Below, one piece after another: positions 28,589 through 37,991 of a stretch of 55,071 nucleotides of DNA. Position 1 is the first letter of the stretch, and the number at the start of each line of letters is the position of its first letter. Under the pieces are notes generated by a model. It saw nothing but the letters and a program-made list of their open reading frames with translations. It was not told the DNA's origin and did not search any database. This DNA is from an uncultured Bacteroides sp. (lineage in GTDB: Bacteria > Bacteroidota > Bacteroidia > Bacteroidales > Bacteroidaceae), in assembly GCA_947074345.1 (NCBI GenBank), contig CAMTPH010000006.1, positions 1 through 55,071 of the forward strand. Reading direction: 5' to 3'. The position numbers were made by a program, and so were the translations under genes.

Positions 28589-28630
28589 AAAGAGGGTTTG
28601 GAACATAATAAGACTCCAAACCCTCTTTTT
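28589..28630. terminator. Bidirectional terminator between EamA and small acidic protein genes
   Basis: AAAGAGGGTTTGGA (28589-28602) pairs perfectly with TCCAAACCCTCTTT (28615-28628) around a 12-base loop, followed by TTT on the plus strand. It serves the convergent genes on both sides. Confidence 0.85.
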
Positions 28631-28655
28631 ATTTAGTTTATACAAAACTATTAAG

Positions 28656-28856
28656 TTACGATCCACCCCAGCCACCTACGCCACCGGCAGTGTCGTTTCT
28701 ATCTTCTATATCTTCTTCTACACTCTCTGTTTCAGAATTCAAATCATCGTTATCCATATCTAATTTATTAAGCGCTTCCTTGCTATAAGGACCGTCTTTT
28801 AATTCAGATGGGCGATGTTTTTCTTCTTCTTCGGGTCGATGCAATTTCCTATCCAT
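28656..28856 (-). CDS. Small acidic hypothetical protein
   Basis: This 66-residue protein is not recognised. It has a charged N-terminal part (MDRKLHRPEEEEKHRP), a central KLDMDNDDLNSETESVEEDIED acidic stretch, and a glycine-rich tail GGVGGWGGS. It has no signal peptide, membrane helix or cysteine, and is probably disordered. A terminator sits 26 bases beyond its stop, and the frame fills the gap well, which supports it as a real gene. No function can be given. Confidence 0.6.
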   Translation of the reverse strand: MDRKLHRPEEEEKHRPSELKDGPYSKEALNKLDMDNDDLNSETESVEEDIEDRNDTAGGVGGWGGS

Positions 28857-28995
28857 AATATATCGTTTTATAATTATTACGTATGCTTTATTTATACAAC
28901 AAACAAAAGCGGGAATAGGTTGATTGGGAAAGGGTGTTTTTTAGTTATTAAGATATAAAAAAAGAAGAGTAGGATGGATTTGTTGACTTATGGGC

Positions 28996-29060
28996 AAAAA
29001 AAAAGGAGTCACGCCTGACTCCAACCTTTGTTAACCTTAAATCTAATACTATGAAAAACA
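28996..29060 (-). ncRNA. Candidate small RNA with intrinsic terminator
   Basis: On the minus strand a perfect promoter (29066-29096) precedes about 65 bases that end in a strong hairpin, GGAGTCA-N4-TGACTCC (29005-29022), followed by nine T residues (complement of the A9 at 28996-29004). No coding frame is present in that span. Promoter, short body and terminator together make a compact transcription unit. The end near 29060 is estimated from the -7 box. I do not recognise the RNA family. Confidence 0.6.
29005..29022 (-). terminator. Intrinsic terminator of the candidate small RNA
   Basis: A 7-bp perfect stem (GGAGTCA/TGACTCC) with a 4-base loop is followed on the minus strand by nine T residues. 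The plus strand has no T run after the stem, so direction is clear. Confidence 0.85.
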
Positions 29061-29065
29061 CATTA

Positions 29066-29096
29066 CAAATGTACGGGTTTTATCTAAAGTAGCAAA
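29066..29096 (-). promoter_or_regulatory. Perfect Bacteroidetes-type promoter
   Basis: Read on the minus strand: TTTG at 29096-29093, exactly 19 bases, then TACATTTG at 29073-29066. This matches the TTTG-N19-TAnnTTTG consensus without a mismatch and points at the candidate small RNA. Confidence 0.7.
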
Positions 29097-29390
29097 TAAT
29101 TCAAGCAGATTGGGATGTAAAATAACATAATTTAATACAAATACACGATTAGTTTACATTTTTACACGATTAAAGCGTTCTTTTTAGCAAAATGATTGTA
29201 GCTTGTACAATTCGACAACAAATATATTTTGCTTTGGTCGTCTATATAGATAAATTGATTATATCCTTTCGTATTCATATCATTTGGCAAACAATCTCTA
29301 AATCAAGGCATCGTTGTTTATGGATGGTTCGTTGAAATGAAGCCCCATTAAATTAGTAGTTGCTATTAAACATTTCTTTAGATGAACGAA

Positions 29391-29421
29391 TTTCGTAACT
29401 CAGAAATTTCAGCTAACTTTG
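29391..29421 (+). promoter_or_regulatory. mutS promoter
   Basis: TTTC (29391-29394), 19 bases, then TAACTTTG (29414-29421). Only one base differs from the TTTG-N19-TAnnTTTG consensus. The start of transcription would fall about 40 bases before the mutS start codon. Confidence 0.7.
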
Positions 29422-29467
29422 TCTTTCTATATCAATATATTATCTAAAAAACAAGGAGAAACTACGC

Positions 29468-32086
29468 GTGAGCATGAATGATATCGAACTAACCCCCATG
29501 ATGAAACAGTTTGTCGAACTGAAAGCGAAACATCCTGATGCTGTGATGCTTTTCAGATGTGGCGACTTCTACGAAACTTACTCTACTGATGCCGTTATTG
29601 CTTCAGAGATATTGGGGATAACACTCACCAAAAGGGCCAACGGCAAAGGCAAAACCATCGAAATGGCTGGCTTTCCGCATCATGCACTCGATACTTATCT
29701 GCCTAAACTGATACGTGCAGGCAAGCGTGTGGCTATATGCGATCAGTTAGAAGATCCAAAAGCTACCAAGAAGTTAGTGAAGCGTGGCATCACCGAATTG
29801 GTTACTCCGGGTGTTTCTATCAACGATAATATATTGAACTACAAGGAAAATAACTTCCTGGCAGCTGTTCACTTTGATAAGAGTAGTTGTGGGGTGGCTT
29901 TTCTTGATATCTCTACCGGTGAGTTTCTTACTGCACAAGGTCCTTTCGATTATATCGATAAGCTACTCAATAACTTTGCTCCCAAAGAGATACTGTTTGA
30001 ACGTACCAAACGCTTGATGTTCGAAGGTAACTTCGGCAGCAAGTTCTTTACCTTCGAACTAGAAGACTGGGTATTTACTGAAACTTCTGCACGCGAAAAA
30101 CTTTTAAAGCACTTCGAAACGAAGAACTTAAAAGGGTTTGGTGTAGAGCATCTTACTAACGGTATAATCGCTGCAGGTGCTATTCTACAGTACCTGGATA
30201 TGACTCAACATACTCAAGTAGCACATATCACCTCTTTGGCGCGTATCGAAGAAGATAAATATGTGCGTTTGGACAAGTTTACCGTTCGCAGCTTAGAGTT
30301 GATAGGCAGTATGAACGATGGCGGAAGCTCATTGATCGATGTGATTGATAAAACCATCAGTCCTATGGGTGCTCGTTTGTTGAAACGTTGGATGGTATTC
30401 CCATTAAAAGATGAGAAACCTATCAATGACCGCTTGAATGTGGTTGAATACTTCTTCCGCAAACCTGAGTTTAAAGAGGTGATAGAAGAAGAACTATCGC
30501 GTATTGGCGACTTAGAACGTATCTTGTCTAAAGTAGCGGTTGGTAGAGTCTCTCCACGTGAGGTTGTTCAACTTAAAATCGCTTTGCAAGCTATTGTCCC
30601 TATCAAGGAGGCTTGTATGCAAGCAGACAATGCCAGTCTCAATGTGATTGGCGAACAGCTGAACCTTTGTCCTTCTATTCGCGAACGAATTGAACGTGAG
30701 ATTAATAATGATCCTCCTTTGCTTATCAATAAAGGTGGAGTTATTAAAGATGGTATAAACGAAGAGTTAGACGATTTGCGTCGCATCGCCTATTCGGGCA
30801 AAGACTATCTATTAAAGATACAACAACGCGAAAGCGAAACTACCGGTATCCCAAGTTTAAAAATAGCCTTCAATAGTGTCTTTGGATATTATATAGAGGT
30901 GCGCAACATACATAAAGATAAAGTTCCACAAGAGTGGATACGCAAGCAAACGTTGGTAAATGCCGAACGTTACATCACGCAAGAACTTAAAGAATACGAA
31001 GAGAAGATTCTTGGTGCCGAAGATAAGATACTATCGCTCGAGACTCGACTATATAATGACCTGGTCTTGGCGTTGAGTGAGTATATACCTGCATTGCAAG
31101 TCAATGCAAACTTAATTGCGCGATTAGACTGCTTGTTGTCTTTTGCTAATATAGCTCGTCAGAACAATTATATTCGTCCGGTTATCGAAGACTCCGATGT
31201 ACTGGATATTCGCCAAGGTCGCCATCCTGTTATTGAGAAACAATTGCCTATTGGCGAAAAGTATATCGCTAACGATGTTATGTTGGATAGTACATCTCAA
31301 CAAGTCATCATCATTACCGGACCAAATATGGCGGGTAAGTCGGCTTTGCTTAGACAAACGGCTTTGATTACGCTAATGGCTCAGATTGGTTCTTTTGTTC
31401 CTGCTCAAAGTGCACGCATCGGATTGGTCGATAAGGTGTTTACTCGTGTTGGTGCAAGCGATAATATCTCGGTAGGTGAGTCTACTTTCATGGTCGAAAT
31501 GAATGAAGCATCCGATATTCTAAATAATATCTCCGACCGAAGTCTTATTCTGTTTGATGAACTTGGTCGTGGTACATCTACATACGATGGTATTTCGATT
31601 GCTTGGGCCATTGTTGAACATATCCATGAGCATCCTAAAGCAAAGGCTCGAACACTGTTTGCTACCCATTATCATGAACTTAATGAGATGGAGAAATCAT
31701 TCAAGCGTATCAAGAACTACAATGTATCGGTGCGTGAGGTTGATAATAAAGTCATCTTCTTACGTAAGTTAGAACGTGGTGGTAGCGAACATTCATTTGG
31801 TATTCATGTAGCCAAGATGGCAGGTATGCCCAAGAGCATTGTGAAACGTGCCAATGAGATATTGAAACAACTTGAAACGGATAATCGCCAGCAAGGTATT
31901 GCAGGCAAACCATTGGCCGAAGTAAGCGAACATCGCGAAGGAATGCAGCTAAGCTTCTTCCAACTAGATGATCCTATTCTTTGTCAAATACGCGATGAGA
32001 TACTCAATCTAGATGTAAATAACCTAACTCCGATTGAAGCACTCAACAAACTCAACGATATTAAGAAGATAGTTAAGGGGAAGTAA
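29468..32086 (+). CDS. mutS: DNA mismatch repair protein MutS
   Basis: MutS recognises mismatches and starts methyl-independent repair with MutL. The 872-residue length is normal. The mismatch-reading Phe-x-Glu is in CGDFYETY (Phe34, Glu36). Connector, lever and clamp domains follow; the ATPase domain has Walker [12 protein letters not shown] near residue 617 and Walker [17 protein letters not shown], with the signature THYHEL downstream. The frame starts with GTG at 29468; an ATG two codons later (29474) is equally possible. The promoter lies close upstream and a hairpin terminator follows. Confidence 0.98.
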   Translation: MSMNDIELTPMMKQFVELKAKHPDAVMLFRCGDFYETYSTDAVIASEILGITLTKRANGKGKTIEMAGFPHHALDTYLPKLIRAGKRVAICDQLEDPKATKKLVKRGITELVTPGVSINDNILNYKENNFLAAVHFDKSSCGVAFLDISTGEFLTAQGPFDYIDKLLNNFAPKEILFERTKRLMFEGNFGSKFFTFELEDWVFTETSAREKLLKHFETKNLKGFGVEHLTNGIIAAGAILQYLDMTQHTQVAHITSLARIEEDKYVRLDKFTVRSLELIGSMNDGGSSLIDVIDKTISPMGARLLKRWMVFPLKDEKPINDRLNVVEYFFRKPEFKEVIEEELSRIGDLERILSKVAVGRVSPREVVQLKIALQAIVPIKEACMQADNASLNVIGEQLNLCPSIRERIEREINNDPPLLINKGGVIKDGINEELDDLRRIAYSGKDYLLKIQQRESETTGIPSLKIAFNSVFGYYIEVRNIHKDKVPQEWIRKQTLVNAERYITQELKEYEEKILGAEDKILSLETRLYNDLVLALSEYIPALQVNANLIARLDCLLSFANIARQNNYIRPVIEDSDVLDIRQGRHPVIEKQLPIGEKYIANDVMLDSTSQQVIIITGPNMAGKSALLRQTALITLMAQIGSFVPAQSARIGLVDKVFTRVGASDNISVGESTFMVEMNEASDILNNISDRSLILFDELGRGTSTYDGISIAWAIVEHIHEHPKAKARTLFATHYHELNEMEKSFKRIKNYNVSVREVDNKVIFLRKLERGGSEHSFGIHVAKMAGMPKSIVKRANEILKQLETDNRQQGIAGKPLAEVSEHREGMQLSFFQLDDPILCQIRDEILNLDVNNLTPIEALNKLNDIKKIVKGK

Positions 32087-32108
32087 TACCCTTATAAACC
32101 AAAAAGCA

Positions 32109-32147
32109 ATTAGGCAGTATGCATTCAAATGAATCATACTGCCTAAT
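32109..32147. terminator. Terminator between mutS and the OmpA-family gene
   Basis: ATTAGGCAGTATG (32109-32121) pairs perfectly with CATACTGCCTAAT (32135-32147), with an inner ATTC/GAAT pairing. It serves two convergent genes; the T-rich tail is better on the minus strand. Confidence 0.8.
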
Positions 32148-32226
32148 CTATATAAACACACTTTGAAATAATTGTTAGTTTATTAAACCGCATGAACTAC
32201 ATCATGTTGCCCAATAACTAACGTTT

Positions 32227-33396
32227 TTATTGTTGCGGAACAAAGTCAATGACTACACAGTTGCCGTTCTGTTGTACTTTGCCATCGTTCATCTCTATAA
32301 TTTGAATTAACTCCTCTTTTATATTAGAACTCATCAACTGACGCTTCACCGTTTGTGAACGGAGTTTGGCTCGCCTGATGTTCTGCTCTAGATTATCTGC
32401 GTCATCAGCATATCCCGAAATTAGTATCTGTGCATTCGGGTTCTTCTTTAACACTCTAACCATGCGGTTGATTTTGTATGCTTGATTGTGTTCAATCATA
32501 ACACTGTTTTTTGGGAAGGTGATTGCTGGAAACTCTTTTACTTGAATGGCTTGAAGATTTCCGTTATTGTCCTCTACAATTGTCTCTTCTCGATAGACGG
32601 GTTCAATATGCAATGCATCTTCTATTACTCCAATATACTTTTCGGCCTTCTTGATTACTCTTGGTTTGTGCGAGAATATAAAATTGATGCGTACACCGCT
32701 GTCCCATATGTAATTATCTCTATTGGCAAATTTTGGAGTGCTATCAAGTGATTTGCCCGTTAGATAAGTGATACCACTGTATATACCAAGCGACCAATGT
32801 TTAGCTATCTTGTACACAACCGTTAGATTGCCACCTACACCCATGTGCCATTCAGTTTTATGCTTTATCACTTTGGTATTGGTATCAACAGTTCTGAATG
32901 AAGCTTTTGTTCCAACTAAAGCTATTTGTGGCAATAAACCAACCATCCATCTCGATGCTTTTGTCTCATTAAACAGTCCTAAGATATTGATATTACCTCT
33001 TACACCATATATCTGCATCTTTACGGTCCCTTTCAGATTATCGTATCTCCAACCCACTAAGTCTGATGGTTGTTTAATATAGACGTAATCGTTTTTGCCT
33101 AACCAGAAAATATTGTATTGCGATTGCGAAGTCAGTTTTACTTTACCTGTCAACATATAGGCTTCTAAACCGAATGCTGTGTTAAAATAGTATCCACCAT
33201 ACATACCGGCAGACCATCCAAGTTTGTTATTACCAGATCCGAAAGAGCTAAATGAACTAACACCAAAAGGTATACCACCATCTTTTCCGATATACCATTG
33301 TCCATTGTACTCGTAGGGAGATTGATATACTTGAGCTATTACCGGTTGTGTGCAAAGGGTAATTAACGTGATGAATGCTACTATGTATGATTTCAT
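32227..33396 (-). CDS. OmpA-family outer-membrane protein
   Basis: This 389-residue protein has a signal peptide (ending near PVIAQ), an N-terminal region of about 220 residues rich in beta-strands (GGYYFNTAFGLEAYMLTG, HWSLGIYSGITYL), and a C-terminal OmpA-like peptidoglycan-binding domain from about residue 280. In that domain ANAQILISGYADD-like sequence and NIRRAKLRSQTVKRQL take the place of the usual TDxxG and NxxLSxxRA motifs, so peptidoglycan binding may be weaker. It probably anchors the outer membrane to the wall. It is monocistronic. Confidence 0.85.
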   Translation of the reverse strand: MKSYIVAFITLITLCTQPVIAQVYQSPYEYNGQWYIGKDGGIPFGVSSFSSFGSGNNKLGWSAGMYGGYYFNTAFGLEAYMLTGKVKLTSQSQYNIFWLGKNDYVYIKQPSDLVGWRYDNLKGTVKMQIYGVRGNINILGLFNETKASRWMVGLLPQIALVGTKASFRTVDTNTKVIKHKTEWHMGVGGNLTVVYKIAKHWSLGIYSGITYLTGKSLDSTPKFANRDNYIWDSGVRINFIFSHKPRVIKKAEKYIGVIEDALHIEPVYREETIVEDNNGNLQAIQVKEFPAITFPKNSVMIEHNQAYKINRMVRVLKKNPNAQILISGYADDADNLEQNIRRAKLRSQTVKRQLMSSNIKEELIQIIEMNDGKVQQNGNCVVIDFVPQQ

Positions 33397-33489
33397 AAAC
33401 AGCCAATATTGGTTTATAACATATCTTACATAACAATTGCAACTAGTAAATTGTTAGTTTTTGTCTTTCAATAATCGGCTATAAACGAT

Positions 33490-33525
33490 AAAAAGGATAT
33501 ATTCTCAGAAGAATATATCCTTTTT
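33490..33525 (-). terminator. Terminator of the ychF-panE-lgt operon
   Basis: AAAAAGGATATATTC (33490-33504) pairs perfectly with GAATATATCCTTTTT (33511-33525) around a 6-base loop. It has A and T tracts on both sides, so it can work in either direction; it lies just past lgt. Confidence 0.88.
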
Positions 33526-33537
33526 TGTATGTCAATA

Positions 33538-33552
33538 TACCACAACGTGGTA
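33538..33552. promoter_or_regulatory. TACCAC-N3-GTGGTA palindrome near lgt 3' end
   Basis: TACCAC and GTGGTA arms flank three bases. The same arms with a 4-base centre sit directly before the cysK promoter (48398-48413). Here it lies between the lgt stop and its terminator, so a regulatory role is unclear. Confidence 0.35.
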
Positions 33553-33561
33553 CTCTCATTC

Positions 33562-34395
33562 TTATTTAACAGCTTTCTTTTTGCCGTAGAAGAACATAAA
33601 ATATATACCGATGATAACGAAAGGTACACTTAACCATTGTCCCATGTTGAATGTCATTCCATCTTCAAAACTTACTTGATTCTCTTTTAAGAACTCAATA
33701 AAGAAACGGAAGGTGAAGATGTATGTTAAGCATAGACCGAAGTAGAAGCCACGATGGAGTTTCTTATCATACTTCTTATAAAAGAACATCATTATGAAGA
33801 ATAGTATAAAGTAAGCAATGGCCTCGTATAGCTGTGCCGGATGGCGAGGATAGAGGTCTATTGTTTCGAATACAAATCCCCAAGGCATATCGGTTACCTT
33901 ACCAATTATCTCAGAATTCATTAAGTTGGCTATACGAATAAAACCGGCCATAACAGGAGTAGCGATAGCAATCATATCAACCACATCCATGTAGTGTAGC
34001 TTCATCTTACGCGAGTATAACCAAAGCGATATCATTAACCCCAATGTTCCACCATGACTAGCTAGTCCTTCGTAGCCTGTAAATTTCCAACCTCCTTGTG
34101 GTAATATCTTAATCGGAAGAATCATTTCCCAAAAGTGATGTAGGTAGTATTCGGGTTGATAGAATAGGCAATGTCCCAATCGAGCACCAATCAATATACC
34201 GAAGAAGCAGTAGAAGAACAAGGGTTCAAATGTCTTTTCAGAAATCTTACGTTGGCGAAACAAGTAGTGTACAATCATGTAAACTAATGCAAAGCCGATA
34301 GCCCAAAGCAATCCGTAGTAACGGATAGATACGCCTGCAATATTAAATAACTCAGGGTTTGGGTTCCAGTTGATGAATGCTAATAGTGGATTCAT
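33562..34395 (-). CDS. lgt: Prolipoprotein diacylglyceryl transferase
   Basis: Lgt transfers diacylglycerol from phosphatidylglycerol to the lipobox cysteine of prolipoproteins in the inner membrane. The 277-residue protein has seven membrane segments. The signature [15 protein letters not shown] is present near residue 147, as are the essential-type histidine loop ASHGGTLG near residue 113 and the HPAQLYEA motif near residue 182. It is the last gene of the ychF-panE-lgt operon, 26 bases after panE, followed by a terminator. Confidence 0.97.
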   Translation of the reverse strand: MNPLLAFINWNPNPELFNIAGVSIRYYGLLWAIGFALVYMIVHYLFRQRKISEKTFEPLFFYCFFGILIGARLGHCLFYQPEYYLHHFWEMILPIKILPQGGWKFTGYEGLASHGGTLGLMISLWLYSRKMKLHYMDVVDMIAIATPVMAGFIRIANLMNSEIIGKVTDMPWGFVFETIDLYPRHPAQLYEAIAYFILFFIMMFFYKKYDKKLHRGFYFGLCLTYIFTFRFFIEFLKENQVSFEDGMTFNMGQWLSVPFVIIGIYFMFFYGKKKAVK

Positions 34396-34421
34396 ATGTG
34401 TTTGGATTTAATGATTTGTAG

Positions 34422-35333
34422 TTAGAGTGTATTGAATTTCTGTATTACACGTTGATAAGTCGGAATTTCGATGTTATGTGCTTTTGCTGCATCAACCATA
34501 TCAAACAATAGCCCTTGTATCTCAGATTGACCGCCACGAGCTAAGTCTTTCTGCATAGAAGCCGTACTCTCGGGAGCCAGATGATCGATGATACTAAGAT
34601 TGTATGCCACCGGATCTGAATCGTACTCTACACCAAGTCTTCTGCCTAGTTCGGCACTTTCGGTAGACAAGCCGATAAACAGGTCGCGTACTTCGCCAGG
34701 TTTTTGAACCTCGCCCATAGGCACATCAAAAAAAGCACCCGTCAAAGCCATGGCCGATATGAAGGCCCACTTTACGTAGGTGTCTTTGTTGATATCATCT
34801 GATAATACCGTCTTGATATCCGATTCGATTAAATCGTTTTTTACCGCTTCGAGTAGTTCGCGAGATACTTGAGTACCTTTATGAGCACCAAATACCAGCT
34901 GATACGTTTTGCCCATTTGAGTAATCTCTCCCGGACCCGAAACGAAACCTACGATGTAGATGCATCCATCCAAAACCGTTACCTCGGGCACTAATTGCTG
35001 AATGCGTGGGCCAGTGCCATAAACATTCAAGATAGGAATTACAATCGTTTCTTCGTGCGATGCACGTTTAATCAATTGCGCAATCGACTCAATCGAATAT
35101 CCCTTTACGCATACAAATATCACATCCGCTTTCCCCTCAAACTCCTCTGCCGTGTATGCCTTCATTTTAATCAGATGATCGCCTTTTAGGCCCGATTTCA
35201 ACGAGAGTCCTTTCTCTTGGATGGCTTTCAGATGCTCACCACGTGCGATGCACGTCACATCTTTGCCGGCTAAAGCGAGGAAAGCGGCAATACTGCCGCC
35301 AACTCCTCCGGTTCCTGCGATGAGATATTTCAT
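34422..35333 (-). CDS. panE: Ketopantoate reductase (2-dehydropantoate 2-reductase)
   Basis: PanE reduces ketopantoate to pantoate with NADPH in pantothenate and coenzyme A synthesis. The 303-residue protein begins MKYLIAGTGGVGGSIAAFLA, the Rossmann glycine motif. The family lysine/asparagine region is in INKDTYVKWAFISAMALTG near residue 183, and the C-terminal helix bundle includes STASMQKDLARGGQSEIQ. It lies 17 bases downstream of ychF. Some family members act on other 2-oxo acids, so the specific substrate is likely but not certain. Confidence 0.9.
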   Translation of the reverse strand: MKYLIAGTGGVGGSIAAFLALAGKDVTCIARGEHLKAIQEKGLSLKSGLKGDHLIKMKAYTAEEFEGKADVIFVCVKGYSIESIAQLIKRASHEETIVIPILNVYGTGPRIQQLVPEVTVLDGCIYIVGFVSGPGEITQMGKTYQLVFGAHKGTQVSRELLEAVKNDLIESDIKTVLSDDINKDTYVKWAFISAMALTGAFFDVPMGEVQKPGEVRDLFIGLSTESAELGRRLGVEYDSDPVAYNLSIIDHLAPESTASMQKDLARGGQSEIQGLLFDMVDAAKAHNIEIPTYQRVIQKFNTL

Positions 35334-35350
35334 AGCGTTATTGGTGTGTG

Positions 35351-36454
35351 TTATACATTAAAGCGGAAATGCATGATATCTCCGTCTTGAGCAACATATT
35401 CTTTTCCTTCTACGCTCAATTTACCCGCCTCTTTTACAGCAGCTTCTGAGCCATAGTTGATGAAATCTTCGTATTTAATAACTTCGGCACGGATAAAACC
35501 TTTTTCGAAGTCGGTATGAATAACACCAGCACATTGTGGAGCCTTCCATCCTTTCTCGAAAGTCCAAGCACGAACCTCTTGAACACCGGCAGTGAAGTAT
35601 GTTTGTAGGTTCAATAGGTCGTAAGCAGCACGTATCAAACGAGCTACACCCGATTCTGTTAAACCAGCTTCTTCTAAGAACAATTGGCGATCTTCGTAAG
35701 TCTCAAGCTCGGCGATATCCGACTCAGTCTTACCTGCAACAACCAAGATTTCAGCGTTCTCATCTTTCACCGCTTCGCGCACCATATCCACGTATTTGTT
35801 ACCGTTTACAGCGCTTTTTTCGTCTACGTTACAAACGTACATTACAGGTTTTGAAGTCAACAAGAATAGCTCGTGAGCAATCTTTTGTTCGTCTTTTGTA
35901 TCGAATTGTACCGAACGAGCCGCTTTACCTTGTTCTAAAGCATCTTTGTATTTCAACAAGATGTCGTATGTTTGTTTGGCAACTTTATCGCCACCTGTTT
36001 TAGCTTGCTTTTGAACTTTTTGGATACGTGCTTCGATTGTTTCCAAATCTTTCAATTGTAGTTCGTAATCGATAATTTCTTTATCGCGAACAGGGTTTAC
36101 GCTACCGTCAACGTGAGTTACGTTTTCATCGTCGAAGCAACGAAGCACGTGCAAGATAGCATCAGTTTCACGGATGTTAGCCAAGAACTTGTTGCCAAGA
36201 CCTTCGCCTTTGCTAGCACCTTTTACCAATCCGGCAATGTCTACAATCTCAACTGTTGTAGGCAATATGCGTTGTGGTTTTACTAACTCAGCTAGTTTAT
36301 TTAAACGTTCATCGGGCACAGTGATTACACCCACGTTAGGTTCGATAGTACAAAAAGGAAAATTTGCTGCTTGCGCTTTCGCATTCGACAAACAGTTAAA
36401 AAGAGTCGACTTACCTACGTTTGGAAGTCCTACAATACCACATTGTAAAGCCAT
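35351..36454 (-). CDS. ychF: YchF/OLA1-type redox-regulated ATPase
   Basis: YchF is a ribosome-associated P-loop protein of the Obg group that prefers ATP. The 367-residue length is normal. The P loop is GLPNVGKST at residues 9-17, the switch region has TVEIVDIAGLVKGASKGEGLGN, and the C-terminal TGS domain begins about residue 280 (TYFTAGVQEVRAWTF) and ends with DGDIMHFRFNV. The NKxD motif typical of GTPases is replaced by NVDE, as expected of this ATP-preferring branch. It opens the ychF-panE-lgt operon and has a good upstream promoter. Confidence 0.97.
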   Translation of the reverse strand: MALQCGIVGLPNVGKSTLFNCLSNAKAQAANFPFCTIEPNVGVITVPDERLNKLAELVKPQRILPTTVEIVDIAGLVKGASKGEGLGNKFLANIRETDAILHVLRCFDDENVTHVDGSVNPVRDKEIIDYELQLKDLETIEARIQKVQKQAKTGGDKVAKQTYDILLKYKDALEQGKAARSVQFDTKDEQKIAHELFLLTSKPVMYVCNVDEKSAVNGNKYVDMVREAVKDENAEILVVAGKTESDIAELETYEDRQLFLEEAGLTESGVARLIRAAYDLLNLQTYFTAGVQEVRAWTFEKGWKAPQCAGVIHTDFEKGFIRAEVIKYEDFINYGSEAAVKEAGKLSVEGKEYVAQDGDIMHFRFNV

Positions 36455-36533
36455 AAATCTATATCTAAATCTTTTGTAATAATCAATTAATTAGTGAAAT
36501 AGCTCATAAAATAAGCTGTAGCCATTTCGTGTG

Positions 36534-36565
36534 CAAAGATACGTATTAATCTCTTATGACTGAAA
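36534..36565 (-). promoter_or_regulatory. ychF promoter
   Basis: On the minus strand, TTTC at 36565-36562, 20 bases, then TATCTTTG at 36541-36534. This is a near-consensus Bacteroidetes promoter with a leader of about 70 bases. Confidence 0.65.
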
Positions 36566-36678
36566 AGTTTGTATGTTTATTCGGTCTGCAGTTTATGTTA
36601 TGTTGTTAGTTTTTAAGTTATCTATACGATAGCAGGCAGCTATTTATGCTCAATCTCATGGAGTTACCATACATAATA

Positions 36679-36788
36679 CCTTTGTTGTGTAGCAACCAAT
36701 TTGCAATCTACTACATTCAACGCGATAATAGTTAACAGTTATCGTGCTGAATGTAGTAGTTTACCACGATAATAGTTAACAGTTATCA
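36679..36788. repeat. Paired GTTAAC-centred palindromes with inverted flanking units
   Basis: Two 22-bp palindromes start at 36723 and 36767, 44 bp apart, in the same orientation. The unit before the first (36701-36722) and the unit after it (36745-36766) match as inverted copies at 16 of 22 positions, so 36701-36766 forms one 66-bp interrupted palindrome centred on GTTAAC. The unit at 36679-36700 carries its own short inverted repeat (GTTG-N5-CAAC). Confidence 0.85.
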
Positions 36789-36973
36789 AGTGCGATATTT
36801 TGATTGAGCTGTTACTGTTTACATGCCGGTTGCTATGTATATTATAAATCAGTATTTTAGGTGAGTTGATACAAATTGAGATATCACAAAATGTGGCGAT
36901 AGGCATCTGTTTGTGTTTTATGTTAAATAAATAGAGATAAATCAAAAAATATTTTTAAATTTGTTATTGGTTA

Positions 36974-36981
36974 TAGCTTTG
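36974..36981 (+). promoter_or_regulatory. Candidate -7 box upstream of pstB
   Basis: TAGCTTTG matches TAnnTTTG. The expected -33 position holds only ATTT. If used, the leader is about 185 bases. Confidence 0.35.
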
Positions 36982-37170
36982 GATATAAGGATGTTAGTTG
37001 TGTTGACGTTTGATATATCGCAGATTTCCTTTGTTCATGGTAGTTTTGGTTTTGTTTACTATTAAACAAAAGGTCGTGATTAACTGTTAAATAAATACTA
37101 ATCGAATTACTAATTTCTGCATGCGATACATAGACGCCACTATGTTGACTGAACAAATGCAAATAAAATT

Positions 37171-37947
37171 ATGCTGAACAAATCTGAAGAACATAATTCG
37201 AGCATACAAATTATTGACTTAAATGTAAGTATCGGAACTAACCATATATTAAAGGATATCAATGTTGTTATTCCTGACAATAAGGTTACCTGTATCATTG
37301 GTCCATCAGGATGTGGTAAATCTACTCTACTCAAATCAATAAACCGACTGATAGATGACGTAGATAAAGCTGTTGTTACTGGCGAAATATATCTCGAGGG
37401 AGAGAATATATATGGCAAAAACACAGAGCTTACTCATATCCGTAAAAAGATGGGACTACTTTCTCAAAGACCCACTCCGTTGCCCATGTCCATTTATGAT
37501 AATGTTGCCTTTGGATGTAGAATACATGGCATCCGCAGTCGCAAGAAACTCAACGTAATAGTCGAGGAAAACCTTCGTAATGCCGATTTGTGGGATGAAG
37601 TGAAAGATAGACTGCACAGTCCCGCGTCTAGTCTGTCGGTAGGGCAACAACAAAGGCTTTGTTTGGCTCGCGGACTGGCTGTAGAACCGCGGTTTATCTT
37701 GGGCGATGAATCAACATCCGCGCTCGACCCTATCTCAAGTCGTAACATCGAGAACCTTTTTATGCGTCTGAAAGACAAATATGGAATTGTTCTGGTAACA
37801 CATACCCTTAGACAAGCTTTGCGAATAGCCGATCATGTCATCTTCATCTACTTGGGCGAAGTGATAGAGGCGGGAACTGCCGAAGAGGTATTTAAGAATC
37901 CTCAGCACGAATTGACTAAACAATACCTTACAGGAGCATTTAGTTAG
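37171..37947 (+). CDS. pstB: Phosphate ABC transporter ATP-binding protein
   Basis: PstB powers high-affinity phosphate import. The 258-residue protein has Walker A GPSGCGKST near residues 44-52. Two motifs differ from the usual form: the signature is LSVGQQQR rather than LSGGQQQR, and the Walker B end reads GDESTSALDP rather than DEPTSALDP. The catalytic glutamate is kept. The switch histidine is in VLVTHTLRQA. These variants suggest a divergent PstB branch rather than a broken gene. It is unusual in standing first in the operon, 44 bases before pstS. Confidence 0.93.
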   Translation: MLNKSEEHNSSIQIIDLNVSIGTNHILKDINVVIPDNKVTCIIGPSGCGKSTLLKSINRLIDDVDKAVVTGEIYLEGENIYGKNTELTHIRKKMGLLSQRPTPLPMSIYDNVAFGCRIHGIRSRKKLNVIVEENLRNADLWDEVKDRLHSPASSLSVGQQQRLCLARGLAVEPRFILGDESTSALDPISSRNIENLFMRLKDKYGIVLVTHTLRQALRIADHVIFIYLGEVIEAGTAEEVFKNPQHELTKQYLTGAFS

Positions 37948-37991
37948 CTTCAAGCCATAACATCTGAACTCTGAAATAAACGATATATCTT

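Larger units (their letters stand above)
28857..29467. other. Intergenic region holding a candidate small RNA and the mutS promoter
   Basis: This 611-base gap contains no long coding frame. It holds the candidate minus-strand small RNA at 28996-29060 with its promoter, and the mutS promoter at 29391-29421. A 13-residue frame at 29051-29092 is probably incidental. The stretch 29100-29390 is AT-rich with no further recognisable element. Confidence 0.6.
36455..37170. other. Intergenic region between divergent ychF and pstB
   Basis: This 716-base gap holds the ychF promoter (36534-36565), a palindrome array (36679-36788), and a candidate pstB -7 box (36974-36981). I see no coding frame with family support. 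The stretch 36982-37170 would be the long pstB leader and shows no clear structure. Confidence 0.6.

Noticed and set aside
29051-29092. A 13-residue frame beginning MKNTLQ, possible leader peptide upstream of mutS
   Set aside because: It overlaps the minus-strand small RNA promoter, has no plus-strand promoter or terminator of its own, and the mutS promoter lies 300 bases downstream of it.
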